Shown here in pieces: positions 33,319 to 46,696 of a stretch of DNA of 64,000 nt. This DNA comes from Nymphaea colorata (Eukaryota > Streptophyta > Magnoliopsida > Nymphaeales > Nymphaeaceae): NCBI RefSeq assembly GCF_008831285.2, contig NC_045141.1, positions 7,487,353 through 7,551,352 of the forward strand, in the 5' to 3' direction. Every line of letters begins with the position of its first letter. The stretch's first letter is position 1. The notes below the pieces were generated by a model that did not search any database, had not been told where the DNA came from, and saw nothing but the letters and a program-made list of their open reading frames with translations. The translations under genes were made by a program, and so were the position numbers.

Positions 33319-36300
33319 CTTCCTAGTGCCATATTTTATCATTTTTCCACAAGGTGAAATATGTTGTGTTTTGCATAATCTTTTGAGAAACATTCTCCTT
33401 TATTTTAAACACATTTTTTTGCAAATAAGCGAGCTGTCTTTGATTATTGAAAAACTAAAGGAGGTTTGGTTTCTTGTGACATTTATGGATATCCACATCT
33501 ATCAAGTCTAGCACTAATGTTGAACACCAATGAGTTGGCTAAAACGGTACTTGGGTTACTATGTTCCTTGCCTTTTGTAAACTTGGTCTTAAGTGGTCAT
33601 CTAAACTCACTGGTCTGACAAAGTTTTTTACATTTCTTTAAAACCCTATGTTATACACAAAGAAAAAGAGCAATGAAAATATATTTTGGTGTTACTGAGA
33701 TTAAATTCCAAAAATAATTTGTACTTGGTATATTTTATCATGTCTCTTCCTATTTTTCGCTTTCATTTCCTTCATACGAAGCTCCATGTTCTTCTAGGAA
33801 TAATGAGAGTTAGAAGGCATGATAATGACAGTATTAATGAAGAGGGTAATCCATATGCTACTTTGGAAGGAATTGGCATGCATTATAGTTGTGTTCATTT
33901 ACATTGGAGTTTGAGACTATCCTAATGAAACTAAGACAATCTAAGTATCCATCTATGCTAAACTTTCTCATGAATATAGTAAATTTTGTATAATAAATCT
34001 ACGAGTCATAATTATTTCATGTAAAGCATCAAAGCTAGGCATATGCTCTCCAGATCAAACCATTACAATTTCATTAATAATGTTCTTTCGTGCTATCTAT
34101 TGGTCACACCACTATATCTTGAAACCATATTTTACTATTAAATGTATTGCTTAATTGCTCATTTAAATTAGTTTCTTCTTACGCAATCTCATGTATTTTT
34201 TTGTTTAAATGTTGTTTCTATCAGTTTCACTTATTGTTCTTAAATAATAATTTATTACCTTGCTTCTCCTTCATAACAATTTTTAACACTCATTTGTCTT
34301 ACAGCCCTCATATTCTATCTTAGTATCTAAGTGTTTGACTTTCTTGTTAATGCTTGTGGTTCTACTTATTTTCTAGGTACAAATTATGGTTATCTACTAT
34401 ATGACTTCATTAATTGTTGCCTTAGAGATATGGAAATTAAGTGGCCATTGTATGGAAGAAAAGATTTTTTTTTTTTTTAGTTAGAGGTGGGCATTTTAGC
34501 TTTATCTACTATAAAATGTAGAAATTGTATCTAAATTCAAAATCTTCCACTTTCACTATTGCCATTTATCACTTTGTTCTCTTAATGGATTCGATTAGTT
34601 CGCAATTGTTGGCATCTCGTATAACAAAAATCACGAAAATTGTTCAGTTCTATTTGACCATCTTTGACTACATCACAATGAAAAGCCACATTTTGCTTGG
34701 CAGTGAGAAAGAGTGTCAAAAATCTAGGATAATGGCTTTTAGATCTATTCAGCCATTTGAAAATTTGGATGCTTTTTTGTAAGAAAATACTACATGTTAC
34801 TTAGACCTAATCATTCTTTGCATAATTGAGATTTGTTTAACCTTTTGAAAGGCAATATTAACTTCCAATATTTTTTTACATATTTTCATCTCATGTCCAA
34901 ATAAACACCTATAACCATGTCGACAGATGTCAACAATCCTCTAGCTCTTCTAATTTTTTCCATACTATATTACACTGAACATAAAATGCTCTAATTAATG
35001 CTATAATTAGAATATATTATCAACCATCATTAACTTCTTTCCTAAAGTGAACTACTTCAACGTCATACATTCTGACAACATTGAATTTGACAAAATTGTG
35101 TGATGCAATTCAGGTAGTTGAAAGTTTTATTTTAGACAACATTAAAATTTAAGAGAAACAATTGCACATGATCCTATCAAGCACTCAAAAGTGTTGTGGT
35201 AAATTGTAATTGTAAATAATTTTATATTTGTGAAACTAAAATTTAAGAGTATTTCATACTTTTTAATGAACACCATATTAAAGCTCCCATATATTCAATT
35301 CTAGTCCTTAATAGAAATTTTAGTTTTAGTTGAAAATTCTCATTTCAAAGCATTTGTTCTATGATACACTTGATAATTTCAAGATCTTGAAATTAAACTT
35401 AATTTTCTCCTTTTAACCTTAACGTGTAGTAACTTTTTAGAAATGGGGTATTGTCTCTTAAAAAAAAAAAAGATCCCATTTTACTGCTTCATTTTTGGTC
35501 ACACAAAGATCTAATCACTAGTCAACGATTGAAGGCCACCACCCCATGGATATTTAAGAATGGACATTAGACTCCCAATACAAACTTCAAAACTAGTCTA
35601 TGTGAAATTTTTTCCTTAACCATTCTTTAGTAGGGTTCCTCGTAGCCATAGATTATTTCTAGATGACAAGTTAAAAGTAGCTACTTGTCTTCATCACCTA
35701 ATGTACGTCCAATAAAGATAGGCAGATTGTTTTAGGATTATTCATTTTATTTTCAATATGGTCCAAGATATGGCTTTTAATTTTAAATGCCCTAAAAATG
35801 AGTCGTTCAATTATTTTATCATTTTTAATAATGTTGAGCCAAGTTCTCTCAAAGTAAAGCAGCATCATGAATATTTGAAGTGTGCATGCAATTATAACTC
35901 AAAGAGAAGTTTCTTTGGTATTCTGGAGATAAGAACATGACTAAGGTTTTATTTTCTAGGAATTGATGCTTGCACAATCTTATTTTAAGTGAAAAGTTAT
36001 CTTTCGTTCTATATATAATGACATTGACCGTTCGTTTGGGAGTCCATAATATTGCTTACTAATTCAGTTACCAATGCATAATCCAAGCACAACTTCGACA
36101 TGATAATACTAATTAATACATTTCTCATATAGGAAAGATAAAATTACATGACATTTGATATTAAAAAAAAGTTTATTAATGCACTGCAAGAGCATTAATT
36201 GAATCAGTAGCTTATGGTTTTTCAACATACGAAAGATGAATTCATGGTCCACCAGCAGTGTGTTGTACCATTGTAGGTGGCCTAATATGCATAACAAAAT

Positions 36301-37834
36301 ATTTGTCCTGTTAGCTAACGTGCATCTCTATGATTATCTTTTCTTTCTTTTCACGAAAACAAGGTAAGAAGTACAGAACTTATTATGTAGAATGTCTTAT
36401 ATTGTGGGTCGTCTATCCCTATTGCTAGTGATAATAAACTGCACTTCTCTTACATCAATCCAAACAACTACATTATAGTGGAACACAAAGTCCAAAGAAA
36501 AACAAAAGATACATAGGCTTCACTTATTGCAAGTAAATCCTCAAAAAGATCAAAGAAGAAAAATTAAAATAAAGTTTCAATAAGAACATACTTAAGGTTT
36601 CAATGTCAAGATGAAAGTAAAGGAAACAATTTTGGTTCACTTACAAATTTATTCCACACAAATGGAAGTCATTGCCAGCCAAAATGGATACAGTAACCTT
36701 AAATTGTAAATTCAAAATGGGCACTTCTATTTTTCTTTATCATTGCACTTTCATTTTGACTGATATTTTTGTCTAATCTTTTTCATTGTTTGAGTTTAAA
36801 ATAATTTGATCAACAATTGTTTCATTATGCGTTCATCCATCAAAATTAGAAAGGGTAAAAATCAAACTCTATCTTCTCTCACTATCTCTAATAAAGCCTT
36901 GGCAGGACTGTAAATGTCCATTTCCATTTGTCATTGAGTGGCATAGTACATTGGCTGATATTCATTGTCTTGTATTAAGCCATATTTTACATAATAAATT
37001 AAATAAAACATAACTTTTTTTTATTACCGATACTACATGAAATAGATACATTAGCTGCATTGGTTTACCTACATTATGGTGGTTTTCCTAATAAATGCTA
37101 TATTTACTTGCATTTGACTAATAATGCATGAAAAGGATGCATATTTTCTTAAAATAATATCCATAACAACTATTTATTATCAGTATAAATGAAAGTTCTT
37201 AATTCTTTAATTAATTATCTCTCTCATTATAAAATAGTTTTAGTTTCTCCTCAAATCCACACAGGTGCAGTGGAAATTATTTTTCATTTTTCTCACACTT
37301 AGCTTACAAATCATATTAATTATTTTTTATTGCAACTATTTCTTGTCTATAAAAGAAAACAAACCATCACAAGGAAAGGTAGTTGCAGCGTATGATGTTA
37401 GTGTAAGTCCAATGTTGATCACACTATACATGTGCTTCATCCCCTTGCAATGACCACGTTATGTCCCTCATGAGGACAATATATAAGTTTTTGATATTCT
37501 CATTTTATCCTTATAGCAGGCTTTTCTTAAGCATCCTTAGTTTGTATATTTTACAGTGTTTTGTTTTTTTGGGCACTCAAAATCTTCCATTGCATTTGGG
37601 ATCAAAATAGATAACCAGCTTCGTATGATGGTGGATGATGAGTCTTCAATTTCTTCTTCAGTACTTCATCAAATCCACAACACCCACATCCAGGATTCAC
37701 TTGTTGCAGTAATACACCATCTGTCGCCTCCACCTCCTATTCAAAGGTTCTATTCATGGTTCAATGAAGAGTCATTCATGTGCTATGTCTTGCAACCATT
37801 CCTCACATTGGGTTATTCTCTCACACACATACAC

Positions 37835-37887
<53 letters not shown>

Positions 37888-38362
37888 CGAATCATATCTC
37901 AAGCTTATACTTTTGTGGATTTAATATTAACACAAGTTTTGTGGTCAAATATCTCTTGTGACCATTTCAAAAATGAAAAATATTTTCTTTAATCTTCATT
38001 TCATCTTGTTTGGTTGAGGTCAATCTTGCTTCTTTGTCTCTTTCATACTCTACTCCTGTTCATGTTTGATTTTGGCACCACAATCAATTGAAAAATGGCA
38101 TAATTCTCTTAGATCAATGATCCTCTCAAGTTCATAAGATTTTTAATATTATAATCAAACTCAGTGTACATTGGTATCTAGACAAATAGAAGCACTTGAT
38201 AAAGACAATAGGAACATAAAAATGAGAATTAGCATATTTGTTGCAATATAGCAAGAAGAAGCAATAACTGTATCATCCATGCAATAAGTTTTAGTAAACC
38301 AACTAGGGAGGAGGCACCCAAATATAAGGCTGTATTGCATGATTAACAACGCACTTTTAATT
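33319..38362. other. 5 kb AT-rich stretch without recognised genes
   Basis: Many short frames, none with family motifs. Landmarks are T- and A-runs (34467-34480, 35460-35471) and a CT microsatellite at about 37839-37884, preceded by a CACACA tract. It may hold heavily decayed elements that need alignment to see. Confidence 0.4.
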
Positions 38363-38798
38363 TGGTGAAGAAAGTAATTCAAATATTTGGTCAACATCTA
38401 CAATAAAGGAAATAAAGATGACAATCAAATCAGTTGGCATAAAGATCATATCCAAGGTCATCAAAATCAAATGGGAAAGCCAAGGAGTATTAGAAAATAA
38501 GAGGTGCATAGGTATGACAAAAGAATGCGTCCAATTGGATCCTCAAATGAAGGCAACCAGGATATCCATTATCAAAACAAAAATACATTTATAAAGAATA
38601 TCTTGTTGATTGAGAAATATTATAAACATAAGAATGACATTGCAACCACTTAGCATATTGTGGGACCTCCTCTCTAGAAAGAATGATGATGAAGAAAACC
38701 TAGGAGAGAGGAACGGAACTGTTGATCATGGATGTAGACCATATGACTGAACCATTTTCAGCTTGTCACTGTGTGTGTTATCTAATTACCTTTTTACA
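38363..38798 (+). repeat. 5' LTR of the split copia element
   Basis: Matches 58250-58659 in order: TAAAGGAAATAAAGATGACAA, ATCAAAATCAAATGG, GTGCATAGGTATG, CCAATTGGATCCTCAAATGA, ACCTCTCT.AAAGAATGATG and a closing CTTTTTAC. It ends CA at 38798, followed by a decayed primer site (CTATTAGAGCC). The left edge is approximate. Confidence 0.75.
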
Positions 38799-38856
38799 AG
38801 CTATTAGAGCCAATCAACTTAGGCCTGTGTTGTTTTCTCTTTATGCATCATCAATT

Positions 38857-39655
38857 ATCGGTTTCCAGAATGTCACTCAACCAAGTTTGGTGTTGGTCGA
38901 GATTGATCAAACAAATTATCTCTTTTGGAAGTCTCAAATCCAGAGTATGATGTTCAGTCAATACCTGATCAGGTATGTGGATGGCTGTTAAACTTGTTCT
39001 CCTAAGACTATTGATAATAAAGCTAATCCTAAATATCAAAATTGAAAAAGGGGAGACCAGTTTGCTTTAGCTTTCTCTTAGTTGGATTAAAGCTACGGTT
39101 ATTGAGCCAATTTTGGTCTAGATCACTAGTTATGATAAGGCACGTGATGCATGCCATGCACTTGAAAGTGTGTCGTACTCCAATCTCCACATTCTTTAGT
39201 TAAAACATGATTTGCACAATGTGAAAAAGGAAGATAAAAACATGCTAGATTATTTGAATTATGTTAAGTTCTTAAATTATTTGCCTGGAATTATTAATGA
39301 AGTTTTTTATTCACATTTTGTTCAGCATGCTCTTAATGGCCTACCTAATGAATATGATGTCATTACAATGTTTCAACTTTTGCCAACTGCCCCATTTCTG
39401 ATCTCTTTGATATGTTATTGAACCAACAAAACATCTTAAAAAGTTGTCTCAAGCATTTGCCAACACAACTTGAATCCATCAATAGTAATTTCTTTACACA
39501 AAAAAAAAAAAAATCAAAACCAAGGTGTGGTGGATTCATGCATGAATTTGGACATGGCCTTGATGTGGCCGAGAAGGATTTGGTCATGGCTTTCAGAACT
39601 CCAATGAAGCTTAAAACCAACAATCAAATATTTCATAAAATCATCAAGTTATAGG
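38857..39655 (+). pseudogene. gag: copia gag remnant (split element)
   Basis: VLVEIDQTNYLFWKSQIQSM...QYLIRYVDG (38890-38985) matches the copia gag start (L..xNYxxWKxxxxxxLxxxxLxxYVDG). After stops, a segment KEDKNMLDYLNYVKFL...HALNGLPNEYDVI (39225-39365) matches the later helices (SVxxYLxxxKxxxDxLxxxG...LxGLPxEYDxF). An A-run at 39501-39513 accompanies one frameshift. It is not translatable as a whole. Confidence 0.78.
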
Positions 39656-40060
39656 TCAATTTTGCAGGTGATGGAATCATATGACAAGTTAATGTCATGA
39701 TACCCCAAAGGCCTTCATGGCGATGACTCTCACATTTATGAAGGACAATGTTTGACAACCTAATTTTGAGGCTCTCACCATATTTCTTCTTCAGCACATG
39801 ACTGATAAATCTAATAATCTAGAGGACGAAAGCATGGTTGTTCGCAATGGATCAAAGGCTACTATTTCTCATGTTGGTGGTGTTATTCTCTCTTCTTTCC
39901 CAAAAACTTTTACTTCCCTGGGCCTTACATGTTTCAAATATTAAAGGCAATCTAATTTCTACCTCTCGTCTTAACCGAGATAATAATTGCAAGATAAAAT
40001 TTCATGGTAATGGTTTTGATGTCATGAATGTGTACACTTGACTGATTTTACACAAGCAGT
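39656..40060 (+). pseudogene. pol: copia protease/pre-integrase remnant
   Basis: Around 39835-40030, in shifting frames, the text NGSKATISHVGGVILSS...NIKGNLIS.SRLNRDNNCKIKFHGNGFDV matches the copia block just before the integrase (GxxxxIxxxG...LxxVLHVPxIxxNLISVSxLxxDNxxxxxFxxxxFxV). This is the last copia sequence recognised before the organellar insert. Confidence 0.75.
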
Positions 40061-40264
40061 AGTATACAGTTCCAAGAGAGAAGGCATTAATAATGCATAA
40101 CCATGGTTCAGTTCATCAGAGTGTTGTCACCAATGGTTGGGTCACTCAAGGTTCAAAGACAAAATAATTTGGTTCATAATAAAGTCTTTGAATTTGGTTG
40201 TTGGTCTAGTTTTGTGTTGGAAAAAATGCATATGCAAGTGGTTTTGATAGTTCAGTACCTCAAG

Positions 40265-40640
40265 TAAGTAGAGCCGTGAAGTCAGCAGTTACAGGCGAGG
40301 TTGATTTATCAAAGAGAATTCCTTTAACGGCTAGGGGCTAGTGATAGAGTCTCTTTTCCGTTCCAGTGCAGTTCCTTACCGTCTTGGCGATTCCACTTTC
40401 CATCTCGAAAAAGCCATCTCGACTCACGACTACTTGAAAGTCAAGCTAACAAAAGTCTTTCTTCTTCTGGTCATGTAGCCAGGTACGGGTAGGCGAGTTT
40501 AGGGTAGGCGGTTAAGGTCATGGACTCGTGGTAGGCTACTTCTAGGCTCAGTTGCAAGCAAAAAGCACTCCTTTCAATCTGATCTTGAAGGAAAATGGAA
40601 TTATTTTCTTTTTTGTGATACAGTACTAATTTTTGATGGA
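40265..40640. other. Left end of the mitochondrial insert, unassigned
   Basis: GC-richer than the flank, with a short open stretch (VSRAVKSAVTGEVDLSKRIPL) of unknown origin. It resembles mitochondrial intergenic DNA. No gene is named. Confidence 0.45.
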
Positions 40641-43600
40641 AAATGGCATTGAATTTTTGGTCAAGTGAGTACTAATGGCATTTGTTTGCGCAATGAGTAC
40701 TAATGGCATCTCATTTTTGGTAAAGTGAGTACTAATGGCATACAATTGCAATGAGTCCTGACCTTTTTGGTATGGTGAGTACTGATGACATACAAATGAG
40801 TCTTGACCATAATGAGTCTTGACCTTTCAAAAGAGTTCTGACTTTTCCATAATGAGTCTTGACCTTTCAATCAAGTCCTGACTTTTCCTAAAGAATTGCC
40901 ATTTTGCTTTGTCTTTTCCTTCAAAAGCACTAATGGCATCACATTTTTTGTATTAATGTGATTGTCAGCACTAATGGCATACAATTTGTGGTATGGTTCC
41001 TTTTTTGATGGTTTCTTTCAAGATTCCATCAATTGTTTTTTCTTCAAAAGTACTAATGGCGTCTCCTTCTTTTATGGTTTATTTCAAGATTCCATCAAGT
41101 CCTGACCTTTCCATAAATCAGGTCAGTTTTCAGTTTCTGAAGGTCAGGTCATATAAGGTCAGAGCAAATAAGGTAAGATAAGTCAGATAAGGCCAGAGCA
41201 AAGTCAGCAAAGCCTTCTTTTGAAGATCTCTTTTGTGAGCTTATGGAAAGGTTAGGACTTTCTTGAAAAGTTAGGACTTTCCGGTCAAAACTCATTATGG
41301 TCAAGACTCATTTGTATGTCATCAGTACTCACCAAACCAAAAAGGTCAGGACTCATTATGGAAGGAAAGGTCAAGACTCATTTGTATGTCATTAGTACTC
41401 ACCATACCAAACAGGTCAGGACTAATGACAATTCTTGAGGAATTGTCATTATATGCCATTTTCCATCAACAATGAGTACTCACCATACCAAAACAGTCAG
41501 GACTTTATGGAAAGGTTAGGACTCTCTGGAAAGGTCAGGACTAATGAGAATTCTTGAGGAATTGTCATTATGTGCTATTTTCCATCAACAATGAGTACTC
41601 ACCATACCAAAACAGGTCAGTCGGTCAAGAATGGTCAAGACTCATTTGTATTTTACCAGTACTCACCATACCAAAAAGATGAAGACTGTTTTAAAAGGTC
41701 AAGACTCATTTGTATGTCATCAGTACTCACCATACCAAACAGGTCAGTCGGTCAAGACTCATTATGGAAGGAAAGGTCAAGACTCCATTGTATGTCATCA
41801 GTACTCACTATACCAAACAGGTAAGGACTTGATTGAAAGGTCAAGACTCATTATGGAAGGAAAGGTCAAGACTCATTTGTATGTCATCAGTACTCACCAT
41901 ACCAAACATGTCAGGACTCTTTTGAAAGGTCAAGACTCATTTGTATGGCATCAGTACTCACCATACCAAATAGGTCAGGACTCATTGCAATTCAGTGCCA
42001 TTAGTACTCACTTGACAAACAAATGCCATTAGTACTCACTGTACAAACAAATGCCATTAGTATTCACTGTACAAACAAATGCCATTAGTACTCACTGTAC
42101 AAACAAATATCATTAGTACTTACTTGACAAACAAATGCTATTTTTCATACCAAAAATTATATGCTATTAGTACTCACTTGACCAAAAATTGTATGTCATT
42201 AGTCTTTTTGAAAAGACAAAACAAAATAGCAATTCTTTAGGAAAACTTAGGACTTTCCGGTCAAGACTCATTTGTATGTCATCAGTACTCACCATACCAA
42301 AAAAAGTCAGGACTTTATGGAAAGGTTAGGACTCTCTGGAAAGGTCAGGATCCAAAAAGGTCAAGACTCATTTGTATGTCATCAGTACTCACCATACCAA
42401 ACAGCTCAGTCGGTCAAGAATGGTCAAGACTCATTTGTATGTCATCAGTACTCACCATACCAAAAAGGTCAGGACTCTTTTGAAAGGTCAAGACTCATTT
42501 GTATGTCATCAGTACTCACCATACCAAAAAGATTAGGACTCATTGCAATTTAATGCCATTAGTACTCACTTGACAAACAAATGGCATTAGTACTCACTTG
42601 ACAAACAAATGCCATTTTCCATAAAAAATTAGTGCTCATTAAACAAAACAAATGTTATTAGTGCTCCCAATGGCAATTGTATGTCATTAGTGTTTCCACA
42701 AATCATAAGCACACTCGCAAAGCTTTGGCTTTCAAAGCACTCTCAACTTTGAATTGCTAAAGCTGATGAAGTGATTCAGGTCAGAGCAAAGCCTTTTTTT
42801 GAAGATCTCTTTTGTGAGCTTGTGGAAAGGTCAGGACTTTCTTGAGAAGTCAGGACTTGATTGAAAGGTCAAGACTCATTATGGTCAAGACTCATTTGTA
42901 TGTTATCAGTACTCACCATACCAAACAGGTCAGGACTCATTATGGAAGGAAAGGTCAAGACTCATTTGTATGTCATTAGTACTCACCATACCAACAGGAC
43001 TAATGACAATTCTTGAGGAATTGTCATTATATGCCATTTTCCATCAACAATGAGTACTCACCATATCAAAACAGTCAGGACTTTATGGAAAGGTCAGGAC
43101 TCTCTGGAAAGGTCAGGACTAATGAGAATTCTTGAGGAATTGTCATTATATGTCATTTTCCATCAACAATGAGTACTCACCATACCAAAACAAGTCAGTC
43201 GGTCAAGAATGGTCAAGACTCATTTGTATGTTATCAGTACTCACCATACCAAAAAGATGAAGACTGTTTTGAAAGGTCAAGTCTCATTTGTATGTCATCA
43301 GTACTCACCATACCAAACAGGTCAGTCGGTCAAGAATGGTCAAGACTCATTTGTATGTCATCAGTACTCACCATACCAAACAGGTCAAGACTCATTGCAA
43401 TTCAATGCCATTAGTACTCACTTGACAAACAAATGCCATTAGTACTCACTTGACAAACAAATGCCATTAGTACTCACTGTACAAACAAATGCCATTAGTA
43501 CTCACTGTACAAACAAATGTCATTTTTCATACAAAAAATTATATGCTATTAGTACTCACTTGACCAAAAATTGTATGTCATTAGTCTTTTTGAAAAGACA

Positions 43601-44175
43601 AAACAAAATAGGAATTCTTTAGATAAAGTTAGGACTTGATTGAAAGGTCAAGACTCATTATGGTCAAGACTCATTTGTATGTCATTAGTATTCACCATAC
43701 CAAAAAAAGTCAAGACTTTATGGAAAGGTCAGGACTCTCTAAAAAGGTCAGGATCCAAAAAGGTCAAGACTCATTTGTATGTCATCAGTACTCACCATAC
43801 CAAACAGGTCAGTCGGTCAAGAATGGTCAAGACTCATTTGTATGTCATCAGTACTCACCATACCAAACATGACATGACTTATTATGGAAGGAAAGGTCAA
43901 GACTCATTTGTATGTCATCAGTACTCACTATACCAAACAGGTCAGGACTCATTGCAATTCAATGCCATTAGTACTCACTTGACAAGCAAATGCCATTAGT
44001 ACTCACTTGACAAACAAATGCCATTAGTACTCACTTGACAAACAAATGTCATTTTTCATCAAAAATTAGTGCTCATTAAACAAAACAAATGCCATTAGTG
44101 CTCCCAATGGCAATTGTATGCCATTAGTGTTTCCACAAATCATAAGCACACTCGCTTCGCTTTGGCTTTCCAATG
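40641..44175. repeat. Mitochondrial short-repeat array, 3.5 kb
   Basis: Built from a few interlocking units: a ~55-base unit (GGTCAAGACTCATTTGTATG + TCATCAGTACTCACCATACC + AAACAGGTCAGGACT) and a 28-30-base unit (AATGCCATTAGTACTCACTT + GACAAAC). A larger direct duplication of roughly 1.4-1.6 kb is superimposed: 41215-42740 recurs at 42785-44175 with small indels. At 40641-41100 the units are inverted relative to the rest. All frames through it repeat the same peptide and are by-products. Confidence 0.9.
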
Positions 44176-44265
44176 TCACGAGCAAAGGAAATCAGATTGA
44201 CACTCGCAACTTTGAATGACATGTACGCTGACCTTGACTTTGAAATTGGCTCGTGACGTGAACGC

Positions 44266-44329
44266 TTCGCTTTGCGAGTGCTTTGTCGATTCGCTTTGCG
44301 AGTGCTTTGTCGATTCGCTTTGCGAGTGC
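44266..44329. repeat. 24-base tandem repeat, about 2.7 copies
   Basis: TTCGCTTTGCGAGTGCTTTG + TCGA is repeated at 44266, 44290 and partly at 44314. The CGCTTTGCGAGTG word recurs elsewhere in the mitochondrial insert. Confidence 0.85.
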
Positions 44330-44820
44330 GTGCTTTTCTTTCTAGTTTGTGAAACTCTGGATGGGGAAGAAGCCGTCCATACTGGAGAGTTTGAGTAATT
44401 TTGGTATACAGACCGTTATAGTGCAGGAAAACTCAGATGCTACACACATGGGCTGGAAAGTCTATCCTTTATGTACAGTTTACTAAATCAATGTTTTCTC
44501 CCGGAAATTTGCCTACATATCCGATCTGTGAAGCTGGAGCTGAGCGAGGATCAGATTCTGATACTCGAAACAACTCGGCACTCGCATCGGTGAAAGAACG
44601 TCTGTCTAATAGACCTAGAAATCTATGATTTCTGGCTCGGTGCGCCTCCCCTTTGATTCACAAGCTTGAATTGAACCAGCACCTCTCGGAGAAAAAGACA
44701 GGCCCAGCGAACTACCTGTCATTCTGATCGTGACAAAAGAAAGAAGAGAACGAACTGGGAGTGGGCGCCTACATCAAAGGTTGCTTGCTTACTAAGTCAT
44801 CCTGGCAGGCTCCTCCAGTT
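44330..44820. other. Mitochondrial-type spacer downstream of nad5
   Basis: A 63-codon open stretch at 44437-44628 (MLHTWAGKSILYVQFTKSMF...) and following text (GAYIKGCLLTKSSWQAPP, about 44765-44815) look coding-like but I do not recognise them. They may be remnants of another mitochondrial ORF. Confidence 0.35.
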
Positions 44821-44976
44821 CTATTTAGAATCTTGACTTGACTTTAGATTAGAAAAACTACTCACTATCCAAATGAAAGACGGTCGATTATCTACCCAAG
44901 AAGATATAAAGTCCCACATACGAAAAAAGGTCACAAATGGAGTTGAACCAAGTAACATTGCAAAGGCATAATGATA
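44821..44976 (-). pseudogene. nad5: nad5 exon 5 (NADH dehydrogenase subunit 5, C-terminus)
   Basis: Fifty-two codons including the TAG stop, reading [10 protein letters not shown]...[15 protein letters not shown] on the minus strand, the C-terminal membrane segment of complex I subunit 5. It begins directly after a group II intron end (..CCTAC). Serine and proline at positions normally leucine/phenylalanine (GSTPF for GLTLF) are typical unedited C-to-U sites. The exon itself is open. Confidence 0.85.
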
Positions 44977-46143
44977 GTAGGGTCGGGATATCCCCGCCCT
45001 CTGAACCGGATGTAAAGGTCTCCCCTCATCCGGCTCTCTGTAGGGGAATCCCTACTCATTGCTTCCCCTAATATCCTCCCTTTACCACATCATGGGGGGT
45101 TTACAGGAGATCCCAGAGGCTCGCTCGGAAAGGCTGCTATACTCACCCTTTTGACTCTACTCTACTAGACTAGATTAGACTAGACTAGACGCAGTCACTA
45201 GAAAAACTAGACTAGATTAGTCCGTCCGGCTGCTCTTGCTGAAATCATTACTCTTCATTCTCCCGTGCTCTAGCAATTGCGCTCCCTAGACGAAAACCAT
45301 GTAGTTAGGTAGGGACATCCGGAAGATAGGAATGAATGAGGATCCCTATCTATATGTATCTATATAGATATCCCTTTCATTCCATATCTGTCTCTGGTCA
45401 GATACGGTACAATACAATACAAGACGATGGAATGCAATGGGATGGATGGTAGAGGGCTGCCTGCGCCCAAAAGCGATGATTGTCCCCTTGTCCATAGGGA
45501 CCTTGTGGCATACTACCACCGCGACTCCCGCTAGATAGCCGCCCCTTTCTCTCTTTTGACAGCCTCGTGGACGGACGAAAGAAGGGAAGTTACAGAACGG
45601 GGCAGTTCAGGCTCGTGGAAAAGAGTAGACTGAATGCAAAAAATACAAAGTGTTGACGTCGAACCAACGCACTATCATGTTTTCCTAAGACCCGTAAACT
45701 CCCCTGCGCAGCTACGCTCGAAGTTACAACTTGCATAGCACTTTTCACTGGCTCGTTCTGTATACTCCACTCGCACCTCGCTTCTGGGCTCGCATAGTCC
45801 ACAGTGGTAGGCTCGCTCGTAGACATGGCTTTTCGTCTCGAAGATGTAAGCCGCACTCCACTCGCTCTTGTTGCTCCGCTCCTACAACCAGGCAACACTC
45901 TCTCAGTAGGCTCGTTCCGACGATGAGTCGTAACTCGTCGTAGGCCTTCCCATCGACATCCTTTCCTAGCTAGGGGATTCCTTGCATTCCTGCTAGCACT
46001 ACTCAAAAGCTCCGGTCTTCACGCCCCCACTACAGTAGTGCTGCCCTTCCTCGGGTTCGTAGAGTCGGGTTTCCCATTTACCCACAACGGAGGAGCCACC
46101 CCCACCTGGCAAGCGGCCACGGGTCATAACGCACTCTTCGCAC
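44977..46143 (-). other. nad5: nad5 group II intron between exons 4 and 5
   Basis: On the minus strand it starts GTGCGAAGAG, the group II 5' signature, after ..GGATTTGTT. Near its end is a domain V hairpin at 45003-45036 (GAGCCGGATG...CATCCGGTTC), 27 bases before exon 5. Cis-spliced in mitochondria; here it is inert nuclear DNA. A TAGACTAGAT-type local repeat lies at 45163-45220. Confidence 0.85.
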
Positions 46144-46538
46144 AACAAATCCACTTTGAAGTTGACTGATTCGCTCGGCCAATCGTCGGAATGTATACGA
46201 GATACCATAAGGGCCCAGTATCTCAATAGCACCTTTGTCTAAAGCTTCGAAGGAGACTTCATATCCGAAACGCAGGAACGATCTGACTATAAAGTCATTA
46301 AAAACTTGATCGAAGAACCAGCGTTTATTGAAGAAGCAAAAGAGTCGATTACCAAAAGTCAACGTTTGAAAGGCTCGTTGGAATTGATCCGCTACGGGAT
46401 TGACATTATACACTACAGAAGCACCTGAAGTACTAAATGGAATAGGTATTAGTTCGGTAATGGTTGGAGCAGCAAACTCGGATTCAGCAAGAATCTCATT
46501 TTTGGGTAGTACGAAGGGGGAATTGGCCCAAAAATTGG
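46144..46538 (-). pseudogene. nad5: nad5 exon 4
   Basis: The minus strand encodes ..[46 protein letters not shown]...[38 protein letters not shown], the distal part of complex I subunit 5. The frame is open over this span. The 5' border is set from the usual exon length of about 395 and is approximate. In angiosperm mitochondria this exon is joined by trans-splicing to a tiny exon 3 elsewhere, which is not seen here. Exons 1-3 are absent from the window. Confidence 0.85.
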
Positions 46539-46696
46539 ATTGGGGTCAAGACGCAGCCGAGTGCCGGTTGACTCAAGTGGCCCCCGAACCGCGTGAAATG
46601 GTCACCTATTACATGGCTCACTAACTCTGTCTGGGGCGGGGGTACCTATTATTCGTCGGTGGTCCGGCCAGGGCCTCGGTTTGTTTGCTGCGTGGA

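Noticed and set aside
37556-37992. Frames ending in Ser-Leu runs
   Set aside because: They run through the CT microsatellite and have no recognised domain upstream.
41570-43999. Several overlapping reading frames of 70-130 codons repeating peptides such as VKTHLYVISTHHTK
   Set aside because: They are translations of the short-repeat array in all frames, with no independent coding evidence. The peptide repeat is a by-product of the DNA repeat.
40641-44175. Could the regular repeats be a CRISPR array?
   Set aside because: Units are adjacent or shuffled without unique spacers of constant length, there are no cas genes, and the context is plant organellar DNA in a nuclear genome.
45590-46006. 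138-codon minus-strand frame
   Set aside because: It lies wholly inside the nad5 group II intron and resembles no intron maturase.
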